This document shows, piece by piece, positions 34,123 to 41,744 of a stretch of DNA of 64,000 bases. The position numbers and the translations under genes were made by a program. The DNA is taken from the NCBI RefSeq assembly GCF_000813745.1, contig NZ_JWLC01000021.1, forward strand, positions 124,001 through 188,000, written 5' to 3'. Numbering within the stretch: the stretch's first letter is position 1; each line of letters begins with the position of its first letter. The notes beneath the pieces were generated by a model, which had not been told where the DNA came from, ran no database searches, and saw nothing but the letters and a program-made list of their open reading frames with translations. This stretch comes from Leisingera sp. ANG-M1 (GTDB lineage Bacteria; Pseudomonadota; Alphaproteobacteria; Rhodobacterales; Rhodobacteraceae).

Positions 34123-34962
34123 TTGCAACACGCACCCCTGGATAGAAATGTTGTGAGGTGGAATTTGTTTTTTAGAAGACTGTTTAAATTGGGAAATTCG
34201 TCCTGGATGTTGTTGCGCTGTGCAGTTTTGGGAGTTGCCACTGCTCTCCTGCCTTCTACTGCAGCAGATGCATACCCAGTCGACTGTGCAATCCTTCTTT
34301 GTCTTGCTGGCGGCTGGCCGGCGTCTGCAGAGTGCAGCCATGCAAAGGCCGTGTTCATACGCAGAATTACTCCTTGGCCAGTAGAGCCGCCGCTGCAAAT
34401 CTGGCGCTGCCCGATGAAGGCTGCGACAAATCAAAGACCTGCTATCGCGCCCTTGGCGCGCCTGCACGAAGCAGAGTTTTTTCAGGAGCTAGAAGCGCGC
34501 GGGTTTGCACGATTGGTGTACCAGAAAGAGGGAGCTGCGAGATCGTTGGAGGACATGAGGCTGGCCGTATCCGCCAAATTAGCGGCCGGCGCCGATGTTG
34601 ATATTTCAGACCCGGCATTTGAATTTGTGCGCTCACTGCGTGTATTTCACATGGATTTTCGGCAGACAAAGGAACCTGGCTATTGCGAACGGCGGGACAG
34701 CTCCCGCTTGGGCACCTATGGTTTGCAGGGAGATTTCCTCTGGCAAGGGCATAGTCTCCGTTCGGCCCGGCGCGTTCCAACTAGCGATAACGATCGAGGC
34801 GGGCCACAGTTTACTGTGACCACTTCATGGAATGCGCCCTCTCAATCTGCAATTCATCAGATGAGGGCAGGAGGCGAATGCAGAGCTCTTAGGTTCCGGG
34901 CGGTTGGGGTCTCCTGGGAGGACTTTGAGGGCAATCCCGGTTATGAGGAAGTGCGCTATTAG
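34123..34962 (+). CDS. Exported protein with TrbM-like N-terminal motif, conjugation-associated
   Basis: About 279 residues from a TTG at 34123, chosen because a near-perfect ribosome site (AAGGAGGAG) lies six bases before it; an ATG at 34207 has none. A hydrophobic segment (LLRCAVLGVATALLPSTAAD, residues 30-49) is followed by YPVDCAILLCLAGGWPASAE and a Cys a little later, a Cys-spacing pattern like TrbM conjugal proteins. The remainder (residues 95-279) is unfamiliar. It is divergent from the secretion operon and likely belongs to the same mobile unit. Confidence 0.65.
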   Translation: MQHAPLDRNVVRWNLFFRRLFKLGNSSWMLLRCAVLGVATALLPSTAADAYPVDCAILLCLAGGWPASAECSHAKAVFIRRITPWPVEPPLQIWRCPMKAATNQRPAIAPLARLHEAEFFQELEARGFARLVYQKEGAARSLEDMRLAVSAKLAAGADVDISDPAFEFVRSLRVFHMDFRQTKEPGYCERRDSSRLGTYGLQGDFLWQGHSLRSARRVPTSDNDRGGPQFTVTTSWNAPSQSAIHQMRAGGECRALRFRAVGVSWEDFEGNPGYEEVRY

Positions 34963-35139
34963 TCCATAACCTGTTCCAGGTGCCGGTGCTGCACCGCATG
35001 AAACCTGTTACCGGCAGGATTGTCCGATGGACTGTGTTGTTCAAGAGCTCAGCTCGTCCCGCGCCCCAGGTGTACGGGGACCAGCCGGGCACGCCTGTCG
35101 TCCATGGTCACCATTGGCACCTTGCGCAAGTGGGCCGCT

Positions 35140-35382
35140 TCTTTAGGCAAAGAGGATTTGCACAGCTGCGTCAGGGAAGAATTATTCGAGCCGGGCAACG
35201 CTCAGCTTCCAGCCCCCCTGATGCTGATGATGAACTGGATCACCAGTATCAGCGTCGTGGGCGGGGAGCACGGTGCCGGCCATGCCACCGCCGACCTGGA
35301 CCTGTCGCCGGGCCTGTGGGCTTTCGAGTGCCATTTCCCTGGCAAACCGGTGATGCCAGGCTGCCTGCTGCCGGATCTGTTC
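35140..35382 (+). pseudogene. fabA-like remnant (truncated 3-hydroxydecanoyl-ACP dehydratase)
   Basis: About 80 residues match the FabA N-terminal half: LGKEDLHSCVREELFEPGNA, QLPAPLMLMMNWITSISVVG and AFECHFPGKPVMPGCL, which includes the catalytic His. The homology stops before the catalytic Asp helix (GLDA in intact FabA is replaced by LPDL), and the frame runs on into an IS110 fragment. Non-conservative changes inside conserved stretches indicate long decay. It is one half of a chimeric open frame (35020-35658). Confidence 0.8.
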
Positions 35383-35406
35383 ATCGATCTGCTGAACGAT
35401 CTTACA

Positions 35407-35619
35407 CACATCGAGAAGTGGGCTGCTGAGCCGAAGAAAGAGGTCGAAGTGTTCGCGTGTAGCCACGAGACCGTGCGACGTCTGCTGACGATTCAAGGGA
35501 TTAGTGCGCTTGATGCGGCGGCATTTGTTGCTTTAGGTTGCAATGGGCGCCAGTTAGACAAAGCGCGCGACATGGCGGCCTGGCTGGGCTTTGTTCCGGC
35601 GGAACACTCCTCCGGTTGC
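35407..35619 (+). mobile_element. IS110-family transposase fragment
   Basis: About 70 residues match the C-terminal part of IS110/IS116/IS902 transposases: ETVRRLLTIQGISALDAAAF then ARDMAAWLGFVPAEHSSGC. It is missing the catalytic N-terminal DEDD domain and the end of the protein. It is fused in frame behind the fabA remnant, so the open frame is a chance product of decay. It marks the right edge of the acquired block. Confidence 0.78.
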
Positions 35620-35697
35620 AGCCCATGTACCCAAAACTTCACTTTCGAACCGGTCTAGTTATACGAGTTGTGACCAAGATCCATTTAACTGAAAGCC

Positions 35698-36582
35698 TTA
35701 GCTGAAGTGATCGGAAAACAGGCGCAATAGCTCCATGTTCCTGATATGACGGGAATAATAGAGGTGAAAGCCGGGCCGTTTGCGCGAATAGCCGGGTAGG
35801 ATTTCCCGCAGCGCTCCGTTCTTCAAAAGGGGCTCGACGCCGTCGCGCAGGCTCCAGGTGATGCCAAGCCCCATTGCAGCCGCCTCGACTGCTGTACGCA
35901 TATCATCGACAATCAGCGCCCCGGTTGGATCCAGAGTGAATTCTCCGTCGGGGCCTTTAAAGGACCACGGCATGATCTGGCCCGATTGCGGTCCGCGGTA
36001 GCCGATGCATCTGAACCGATGCAGGTCGGCGGGGGTTTGCGGTGTGCCATGCTTTTTCAAAAAAAAAGGGCAAGCCACCAGCGCGGCGGCAAGCGGGCCG
36101 GTCAGCCGCCGCCCGACCATGTCCGGTTGCAGGCGGTCTTCCAGCCTGATCCCGGCATGAAAGCCTTGGCTGATGATGTCGACCAGGCCTTCGTCGATTG
36201 AAAAATCAAGACGGATTCCTGGGTGGGTCTCCTGAAAGGCGGCAAGCCGTGGCAGGATGACCAGCTGCCAGGCGCGGTAAGGCAGGGTCAACCGCAGGGT
36301 GCCGACGCGGGACTTTCCGATCTGGCGCACCTCTTCAAGCGCGTCGTCAAATGTTTCGGTAACATGCCGACATCTTTCCCGCAGGACGCGGCCTGCTTCT
36401 GTCAGCTGCACGGACCGCGTATTGCGGTCGAACAGGGCGACGCCAAGCCGGGTTTCAAAGGCCTTGAGCTGATGCGAGACGGCAGGCGGGTTGACGCCAA
36501 GCGCAACGGCGGCAGCCCGCAGGGATCCTGCTTTGGCAATGGCCAGAAAGACCTCGAGCCCGGAGATGTCGCTGCGATTCAT
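35698..36582 (-). CDS. LysR-family transcriptional regulator
   Basis: About 294 residues from the ATG at 36582. N-terminal helix-turn-helix: DISGLEVFLAIAKAGSLRAA then VNPPAVSHQLKAFETRLGVA, and an effector domain with TLRLTLPYRAWQLVILPRLA. It belongs to the large group lacking the GcvA opening. Divergent from the EamA exporter gene at 36676 with 93 bases between, so that exporter is the likely target. Confidence 0.9.
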   Translation of the reverse strand: MNRSDISGLEVFLAIAKAGSLRAAAVALGVNPPAVSHQLKAFETRLGVALFDRNTRSVQLTEAGRVLRERCRHVTETFDDALEEVRQIGKSRVGTLRLTLPYRAWQLVILPRLAAFQETHPGIRLDFSIDEGLVDIISQGFHAGIRLEDRLQPDMVGRRLTGPLAAALVACPFFLKKHGTPQTPADLHRFRCIGYRGPQSGQIMPWSFKGPDGEFTLDPTGALIVDDMRTAVEAAAMGLGITWSLRDGVEPLLKNGALREILPGYSRKRPGFHLYYSRHIRNMELLRLFSDHFS

Positions 36583-36675
36583 TATTCGATTTAAGCACAC
36601 AATCTGATTAGTTATCACCGTCTACCGGAAATAATTTTTGTCAGGCACCCTTGTGAAAACCGCAAAGGAATCTGC

Positions 36676-37620
36676 ATGACTTACAAAGCCGGACCCTCCA
36701 CTACCGCAGGTGTCATCACTATTATTGCGACTGTATTTGCGATGGCGCTGACAGATGCCTTTGTCAAATACAGCAGCGCCGACATGGGACTTTGGCAGAT
36801 TTACGTCTTGCGCTCGGCCTGTGTGCTGCCGGTTTTTGCGGTTTTCGCCCGCCGGGCTGTCTGGCCGGGAGCCGCCCGCTGGGTGGCGGCGCGAAGTCTG
36901 GCGCTGGTGCTGATGTATCTGGCGATCTATGCGGCGATCCCGGTTCTTGATCTGTCGGTCATTGCCGCAACGCTGTATCTGGGGCCTTTGTTCATTGTCT
37001 GCCTGTCGGCGGTGCTTCTGGGCCAGCGTATTCTGGCCCTGCATTGGGGCGCGATTACGCTGGGTTTTCTGGGGGTTCTGGCCATCCTGCGCCCGGCCGC
37101 CGATGTGTTTGACGCCTTGAGCCTGATCCCCATGCTGGCTGCCTTTCTGTATGCCGTTGCCGCGGTGATGACGCGGGCGAAATGCGCCACAGAAAATCCG
37201 GCAACCCTGGCGCTTTGGCTGAATGCCGCCCTGCTGGTTTTTGGACTGCTGGCCACGGTTGCCATCCATAGCCTTCCGCCGGCTGAATTGCCTGATTACC
37301 CTTTCCTGTTCGGCGGCTGGTCCGCCATGACGAAGAAAAGCTGGGGGATCATCGCCGTGCTGGCCGTGCTGATCATCGTTGTCAGCATTGGTCTGGCGCG
37401 TGCCTATCAGTCCCCAAAACCGGAGGTGATCGCGGCGTTTGATTATTCCTACCTGATTTTTGCGGCTTTCTGGGGCTTTGTCTTTTTTGGCGAGCGGCCC
37501 GACATGACGACTTTGCTGGGCATGCTGCTGGTCCTGGCTGCGGGTCTGCTGTCGCTTGTTGCGGACAAAGCGCTTGATCAGGCGGGGAAAAACAGCGCAA
37601 CCTCTGGCGCCGCAGAATGA
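36676..37620 (+). CDS. EamA/DMT-family transporter
   Basis: A 314-residue inner-membrane protein with ten predicted helices in two repeats, the drug/metabolite exporter fold (for example MALTDAFVKYSSADMGLWQI in repeat one, VIAAFDYSYLIFAAFWGFVF in repeat two). AAGGA lies seven bases before the ATG. Divergent from a LysR gene and followed by a second DMT gene. Family members often export amino acids or osmolytes; substrate unknown. Confidence 0.9.
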   Translation: MTYKAGPSTTAGVITIIATVFAMALTDAFVKYSSADMGLWQIYVLRSACVLPVFAVFARRAVWPGAARWVAARSLALVLMYLAIYAAIPVLDLSVIAATLYLGPLFIVCLSAVLLGQRILALHWGAITLGFLGVLAILRPAADVFDALSLIPMLAAFLYAVAAVMTRAKCATENPATLALWLNAALLVFGLLATVAIHSLPPAELPDYPFLFGGWSAMTKKSWGIIAVLAVLIIVVSIGLARAYQSPKPEVIAAFDYSYLIFAAFWGFVFFGERPDMTTLLGMLLVLAAGLLSLVADKALDQAGKNSATSGAAE

Positions 37621-37637
37621 AAAATACCGGGCTGCTG

Positions 37638-37668
37638 TTGACCTGAAGTCAGGTTGAGCCGCTAGAGA
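37638..37668 (+). promoter_or_regulatory. Promoter with a 19-bp spacer and internal dyad (MerR-like architecture)
   Basis: TTGACC (37638-37643), a 19-base spacer and TAGAGA (37663-37668). The dyad ACCTGA-AG-TCAGGT (37641-37654) overlaps the -35 and spacer. Over-long spacers with such dyads are the mark of MerR-family activated promoters. It sits 48 bases before the second EamA gene. The -10 is weak and no MerR gene is nearby. Confidence 0.4.
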
Positions 37669-37716
37669 TTTCTTTTTGCCACGTCGAAGTCAGAATCACC
37701 TTAACAGAGTGTCCGC

Positions 37717-38661
37717 ATGCAGTTTTCCGATCGCATAACCCGGGCTGAACACCGGCGCAGCCGGATCAAAGCTGTGACCCTTCTGATTGTGCTGGGCGCG
37801 CTTTGGGGGCTGCATTTTTCACTGATCAAGATCGCGGCCTCTTCGGGGATGGATATTAACGGAGTTGCCGCGCTAAACATTGGCGGCGCCCTGATAGGGT
37901 TTACGCTAATAGCGGCCCTGCGCAGAAAACCGCCCCGGCTGTCCCGGTCCAGCCTGACCTTTTATGCGGCCTGCGCGGTCCTGGGCTATACTGTTCCTGT
38001 CCTGACAGAGCTGGCGACGGCGCGGCATCTGACAGCGGGGCTGCTGACGGTGATCGTGTCAACCACACCTTTCTGGACCACTGCTTTTTCTTCCCTGCTG
38101 CACAGGCGCGCCATCGGCATGCGCACTGCGGCTGGTCTGGCATTTGGGTTCGGGGCTGTGGTTCTGCTTGTGCTGCCGGACCTGACCGGCCCCGCGGGGA
38201 CAGGCAGTGCTGGCTGGCTGCTGCTGGCCTGTGCGGTTCCGGTCTCTTATGCGGTGTATCACATCTATGCAGAGCGGTTCTGGCCGGAGGGCGCCGACTC
38301 ATGGCAGGTGGCGCATGGTGAAACAGGGGCGGCGGCACTGGTTCTGTTGGCCATTATGTTTCTTGGCGGCGGCACAATTTCCCCTGCCGCATGGATGGTG
38401 CCCGAAGCCTGGACGATCCCGGTCATGGTTCTGTTCTCAATTCTCGAAATCTACCTGTATTTTGAGATTCTCAGGCTGGCAGGGCCGGTGTTTGTGGCGC
38501 AGGCAAACTATGTGACCGTTGTTGCCGGGGTGCTGTGGGCGGCGGCGATTTTTGGCGATCCGCTGACGGCAGGGATGCTGACATGTATCGGTCTGGTGGT
38601 GCTGGCGCTGTTCCTGACCACGGGCCGGGACGGGGACAGGAGCGGTGAAGGAGAGCCGTGA
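37717..38661 (+). CDS. EamA/DMT-family transporter (second)
   Basis: A 314-residue DMT-type permease with about ten helices: the first (VTLLIVLGALWGLHFSLIKI) carries the EamA opening, and a PDL-GPAGTGSAG loop separates the halves. The first 20 residues are basic and cytoplasmic (TRAEHRRSRIK). Not closely similar to the preceding DMT gene, so it is not a tandem duplicate. Its own promoter-like element lies in the 96-base gap. Substrate unknown. Confidence 0.9.
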   Translation: MQFSDRITRAEHRRSRIKAVTLLIVLGALWGLHFSLIKIAASSGMDINGVAALNIGGALIGFTLIAALRRKPPRLSRSSLTFYAACAVLGYTVPVLTELATARHLTAGLLTVIVSTTPFWTTAFSSLLHRRAIGMRTAAGLAFGFGAVVLLVLPDLTGPAGTGSAGWLLLACAVPVSYAVYHIYAERFWPEGADSWQVAHGETGAAALVLLAIMFLGGGTISPAAWMVPEAWTIPVMVLFSILEIYLYFEILRLAGPVFVAQANYVTVVAGVLWAAAIFGDPLTAGMLTCIGLVVLALFLTTGRDGDRSGEGEP

Positions 38662-38719
38662 AAATGCGGTTCGGGCTAGGTCGGTCAAGGCCCGGCCCAC
38701 CTGCGCTGTTATCCTGTTT

Positions 38720-40129
38720 CTATTCTGCAAGCGCCCTTTTTGCCGCCGCAATGCAGAACAATGGGGCCAGTGCAAAGCTGAGGAATAGGTAAAGCGCCGC
38801 TGTTGCAGCCCCGGTGGTGCTGTCCTGCCCGGTTAACCCGGCGAGGTTGACGACCATTCCCCCCAAAGCTGCCCCCAGAGCGGTTGAAAACAGCTGCATT
38901 GTCGTGACGCCGGCGGCGGCAAGATCCTGTTCGCCTTCGGCGGCACGCTGGTAGATCCGGGGGACAATATGCGGCCAGGCCAGACCAATGCCGAACCCAA
39001 CAGCTGTCAGTCCGATGCAGATGGGGATCAGCGCCCAGGGCATATGCGCCTGGGGGACAAAAACCGCCTGAAGGAGAAGGCCCGACAGGCCAAAAACAGG
39101 CCCGAACACAAGGGTGCGGGCGGCCATTGGCGCAGGCCAGGATACGCTGGTTATCGACCCCAATGTCCAGCCCAGAGCCATCAGGGCTCCGGCATAGCCG
39201 GCCCAGAGCGGTGACAACCCGTGCAGGGCTTGCAGTAGATATGGCACAAACAGCTCCGGCTGCATTCCGATGAGCAAAAGCGCGATACAGATGTAATGCG
39301 CCCCCAATGCAGATTTCGGGGACCAGCTGCCGCGGGGAAGCAGCCGGGCCGCTGCATGACGTTCAAAGCGCAGAAGAATTACGCCCAAAGCAGCGGCCGT
39401 GGCCACAGAGATCAGAGCCTTGGCGGGGGTGGCGCCCACACTGCCCAGTGACAGGATCAGAATGATCCCGATCAGCAGGGCGAGCTGCAGCATCGGCATC
39501 CCTTCCTGCGGGCCGCTGGCTGTGTGGGTCGGCATGATTGTGAAGGCCAGCGCCCCCAGCGCGCAGGACACCGGGATCAGCACCCAGAAGGCTGCCCGCC
39601 ACGCCTGGTGTTCGGCAAACACACCGCCAATTGCAGGGCCGGTCAGCGTTGCAATCCCCCACATCACCGTGATCAGCCCGATGGCGAGGGGCCACAGCCG
39701 GGCCGGATAGACCAGCCGGATCACCGCATAGGCCAGCGCATAGAAAAAGCCGCCCCCCAGGCCCTGAACCGCGCGCCCCAGGATCAGAACCCAGATGTCC
39801 GGAGCTGTGGCACAGGCCAGGGTGCCGACCGAAAATACAAGGCTGGCAATAGCATAGGCCCGGTTGGCGCCGGCATGGGCAAGCAGCTGCGAGCTGAGCG
39901 CCGCGGCCAGAATCGAGGTGATGACGAAAACTGTCGAACTCCAAGCGTAGACTTCCAGCCCGCCTATGTCGTGGATGACAGAGGGCATTATTGTGGTGGC
40001 AATGAAGACGTTGAGTGCGTGCAAGGCGACGCTGGCGCCAAAAATGACGGAGTATAGGGCCAGCTTGCCTTCGAGCAGATGTATCCATTTCGCGGGCTGT
40101 GGCTGTGCGGTGGTGTCGGGATGGGTCAT
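38720..40129 (-). CDS. MFS transporter (drug/H+ antiporter type)
   Basis: About 469 residues from the ATG at 40129 with 12 to 14 helices. DHA-type motifs are visible: GGLEVYAWSSTVFVITSILA in helix 2, and RAVQGLGGGFFYALAYAVIR (motif B region, conserved Arg). A longer frame upstream has no membrane-protein character. It is convergent with the DMT gene and may export a toxic compound; no regulator adjoins it except the ECF41 unit. Confidence 0.87.
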   Translation of the reverse strand: MTHPDTTAQPQPAKWIHLLEGKLALYSVIFGASVALHALNVFIATTIMPSVIHDIGGLEVYAWSSTVFVITSILAAALSSQLLAHAGANRAYAIASLVFSVGTLACATAPDIWVLILGRAVQGLGGGFFYALAYAVIRLVYPARLWPLAIGLITVMWGIATLTGPAIGGVFAEHQAWRAAFWVLIPVSCALGALAFTIMPTHTASGPQEGMPMLQLALLIGIILILSLGSVGATPAKALISVATAAALGVILLRFERHAAARLLPRGSWSPKSALGAHYICIALLLIGMQPELFVPYLLQALHGLSPLWAGYAGALMALGWTLGSITSVSWPAPMAARTLVFGPVFGLSGLLLQAVFVPQAHMPWALIPICIGLTAVGFGIGLAWPHIVPRIYQRAAEGEQDLAAAGVTTMQLFSTALGAALGGMVVNLAGLTGQDSTTGAATAALYLFLSFALAPLFCIAAAKRALAE

Positions 40130-40245
40130 GGCGCGGAACCTTTTGCGGGTTTGGAGCGCCGGATTGCGCTCTTCCCTTGTTTGACGACCGGGGCGGCCCG
40201 GATGTGACATTCCGGCAGAAGAAACAGCCAGGCCGGCAGCTGTCG

Positions 40246-41154
40246 TCACTGCAGCTGCATACCGCCTGATTGCGACAGGGAGGTTTTGGTTGCGCCAAGC
40301 TGTCTCAGCTTGTCGGGATGCCGCAGTATGTAGATCTGCGCGATGTTGCCCTGCGCATCGCAACCAAAAGAAACGGTTGCGTGCAGCGCCGCCCCCTCGT
40401 GCAGGATCAGGGCAAGGCTGCCATTCACGCTTTGACGGGTGATCCGCATACCGGCCCAGGCGTGGATGAGCACTGTTTTGACAAAGGCGCAAATGGCGTT
40501 TTGCCCGGTCAGGACATCCCGCACCGCCTGCACCCGCCCGCCGCTGTCGGCACGCAAATCGGCATCCGCCCGCAGCAAAGCGCCCAGATCGGCAGTGTCC
40601 CCGGTTTGGAGTGCGGTCTCAAAGGCATTGAGCAATTCGGCCTGCCGGGCCTGCGATGGCGCGTGGCGCACTGTGCTCTGGGTTACTAGTGACCGCGCCC
40701 GCGCCGCCAGTTTCCGGCAGTTTGCCGGTTTCAGATCCAGAACTTCGGCGATTTCCTGGAACGGCATCGCAAAAATGTCGTGCAGAAGATAGGCTGCCCT
40801 TTCTTTTGGGGTCAGCCGTTCCAGGAGCAGAAGAAATGCGGTTGTCAGCGAGGAGGACAGTTCCAGCTGCTGTTCGGCGCCGGGTTCAAATTCTGTCTGG
40901 AGCTGATCAGGAATCCAGGGGCCGATGTAGTCGACCCTTTGATGCCGGGCGGATTTGAGCATATCAAGACAGCGGTTGGTGCAGACCCGGGTGAACCAGG
41001 CCGGTGGGCTTTCTACTGGCTCTGGATAGGTCATCCATTTCAGGAAGGTATCCTGCACCGCATCCTGAGCGTCGCTGACAGACCCCAAAAGCCTGTAAGC
41101 GAGGCCCGTCAGATGGGGCCTCGCTGCTTCAAATTCAGCGGTCTTTCTATCCAT
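40246..41154 (-). CDS. ECF41-family sigma factor with C-terminal NTF2/SnoaL domain
   Basis: About 302 residues from the ATG at 41154. Sigma region 2 (SVSDAQDAVQDTFLKWM) and region 4 (PFQEIAEVLDLKPANCRKLA) are followed by an NTF2-like domain of about 110 residues. The ECF41 hallmark linker motif WLPEP appears as GPWIPDQL, and the DGGGK-type motif as DSGGR. In this family the C-terminal domain acts as a built-in regulator. It lies eight bases after the carboxymuconolactone-decarboxylase-like gene, the canonical ECF41 partner. Confidence 0.93.
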   Translation of the reverse strand: MDRKTAEFEAARPHLTGLAYRLLGSVSDAQDAVQDTFLKWMTYPEPVESPPAWFTRVCTNRCLDMLKSARHQRVDYIGPWIPDQLQTEFEPGAEQQLELSSSLTTAFLLLLERLTPKERAAYLLHDIFAMPFQEIAEVLDLKPANCRKLAARARSLVTQSTVRHAPSQARQAELLNAFETALQTGDTADLGALLRADADLRADSGGRVQAVRDVLTGQNAICAFVKTVLIHAWAGMRITRQSVNGSLALILHEGAALHATVSFGCDAQGNIAQIYILRHPDKLRQLGATKTSLSQSGGMQLQ

Positions 41155-41162
41155 CAACCGGG

Positions 41163-41597
41163 TCAATGCTTGGAGACCTGGATGCGGTTCCACATGTTGA
41201 TCATGGCGATGTCCGTGGTGATAATCGTGATTTCATGTTCGGAGAAATGCTGCCGCAGGGTTCCTCTCAGGCTGGCATAGTCGGTGTGATGATCCAGTTT
41301 GGTCAGCGCTTCTGTCCAGGCCAGCACCGCCCGTTCAGCATCGTCAAAGGTATTGGTGTGGCGCCAGACGATCACCTTGTCGAGTTTTTCCTGCGGCACG
41401 CCTGCCTTGCGGGCCTCGGTCACATGCATGTTGACGCAATAGGCGCATTGGTTGATCTGGGAGGCGCGCAGTTCAATCAGGGCCGACAGGGATGGCGCCA
41501 GTCCGCGTGTTTCCATCATCGGGTGAACCTGCCCAAGATGGCCGATAAGCTCCGGATCATTCTGTTCGTGTGTTACCGGGGCGTGCATATCTGTCAT
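41163..41597 (-). CDS. Carboxymuconolactone decarboxylase / AhpD-family protein
   Basis: A 144-residue AhpD-fold protein with the redox pair and His, CAYCVNMH, near residue 60 and the flanking SALIELRASQINQ. Members act as peroxidase-like reductants or decarboxylases; this one is the usual ECF41 target. Start: the ATG at 41597 has GGAAAGGA seven bases upstream. An ATG at 41624 coincides with the predicted transcription start and would have no leader, so 41597 is preferred. Confidence 0.9.
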   Translation of the reverse strand: MTDMHAPVTHEQNDPELIGHLGQVHPMMETRGLAPSLSALIELRASQINQCAYCVNMHVTEARKAGVPQEKLDKVIVWRHTNTFDDAERAVLAWTEALTKLDHHTDYASLRGTLRQHFSEHEITIITTDIAMINMWNRIQVSKH

Positions 41598-41630
41598 GAA
41601 AACATCCTTTCCATTTGCTTTCATGGATAT

Positions 41631-41657
41631 GACGATCCTGGCCGCCCTTTTGTGACA
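41631..41657 (-). promoter_or_regulatory. ECF41 sigma factor promoter
   Basis: On the minus strand: TGTCACA (41657-41651), 16 bases, CGTC (41634-41631). This is the published ECF41 consensus (TGTCACA-N16-CGTC) with no mismatch. It predicts transcription from about 41624 into the decarboxylase-like gene and its own sigma factor. Confidence 0.88.
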
Positions 41658-41679
41658 GCGGAGGTCTCACCCGGATGTC

Positions 41680-41716
41680 AAAAGGGCGCCGCAGTTGCTG
41701 GGCGCCCTTGGGTTTT
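41680..41716 (-). terminator. Rho-independent terminator after the mttB-like operon
   Basis: AAGGGCGCC and GGCGCCCTT make a 9-bp perfect stem around a 10-base loop, with TTTTGA following on the minus strand and GGGTTTTTG on the plus strand. It lies 30-60 bases beyond the stop of the leftward operon and just before the ECF41 promoter. Confidence 0.7.
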
Positions 41717-41744
41717 TGACAATAAAAGCAAGCTGCCAGCGAAC

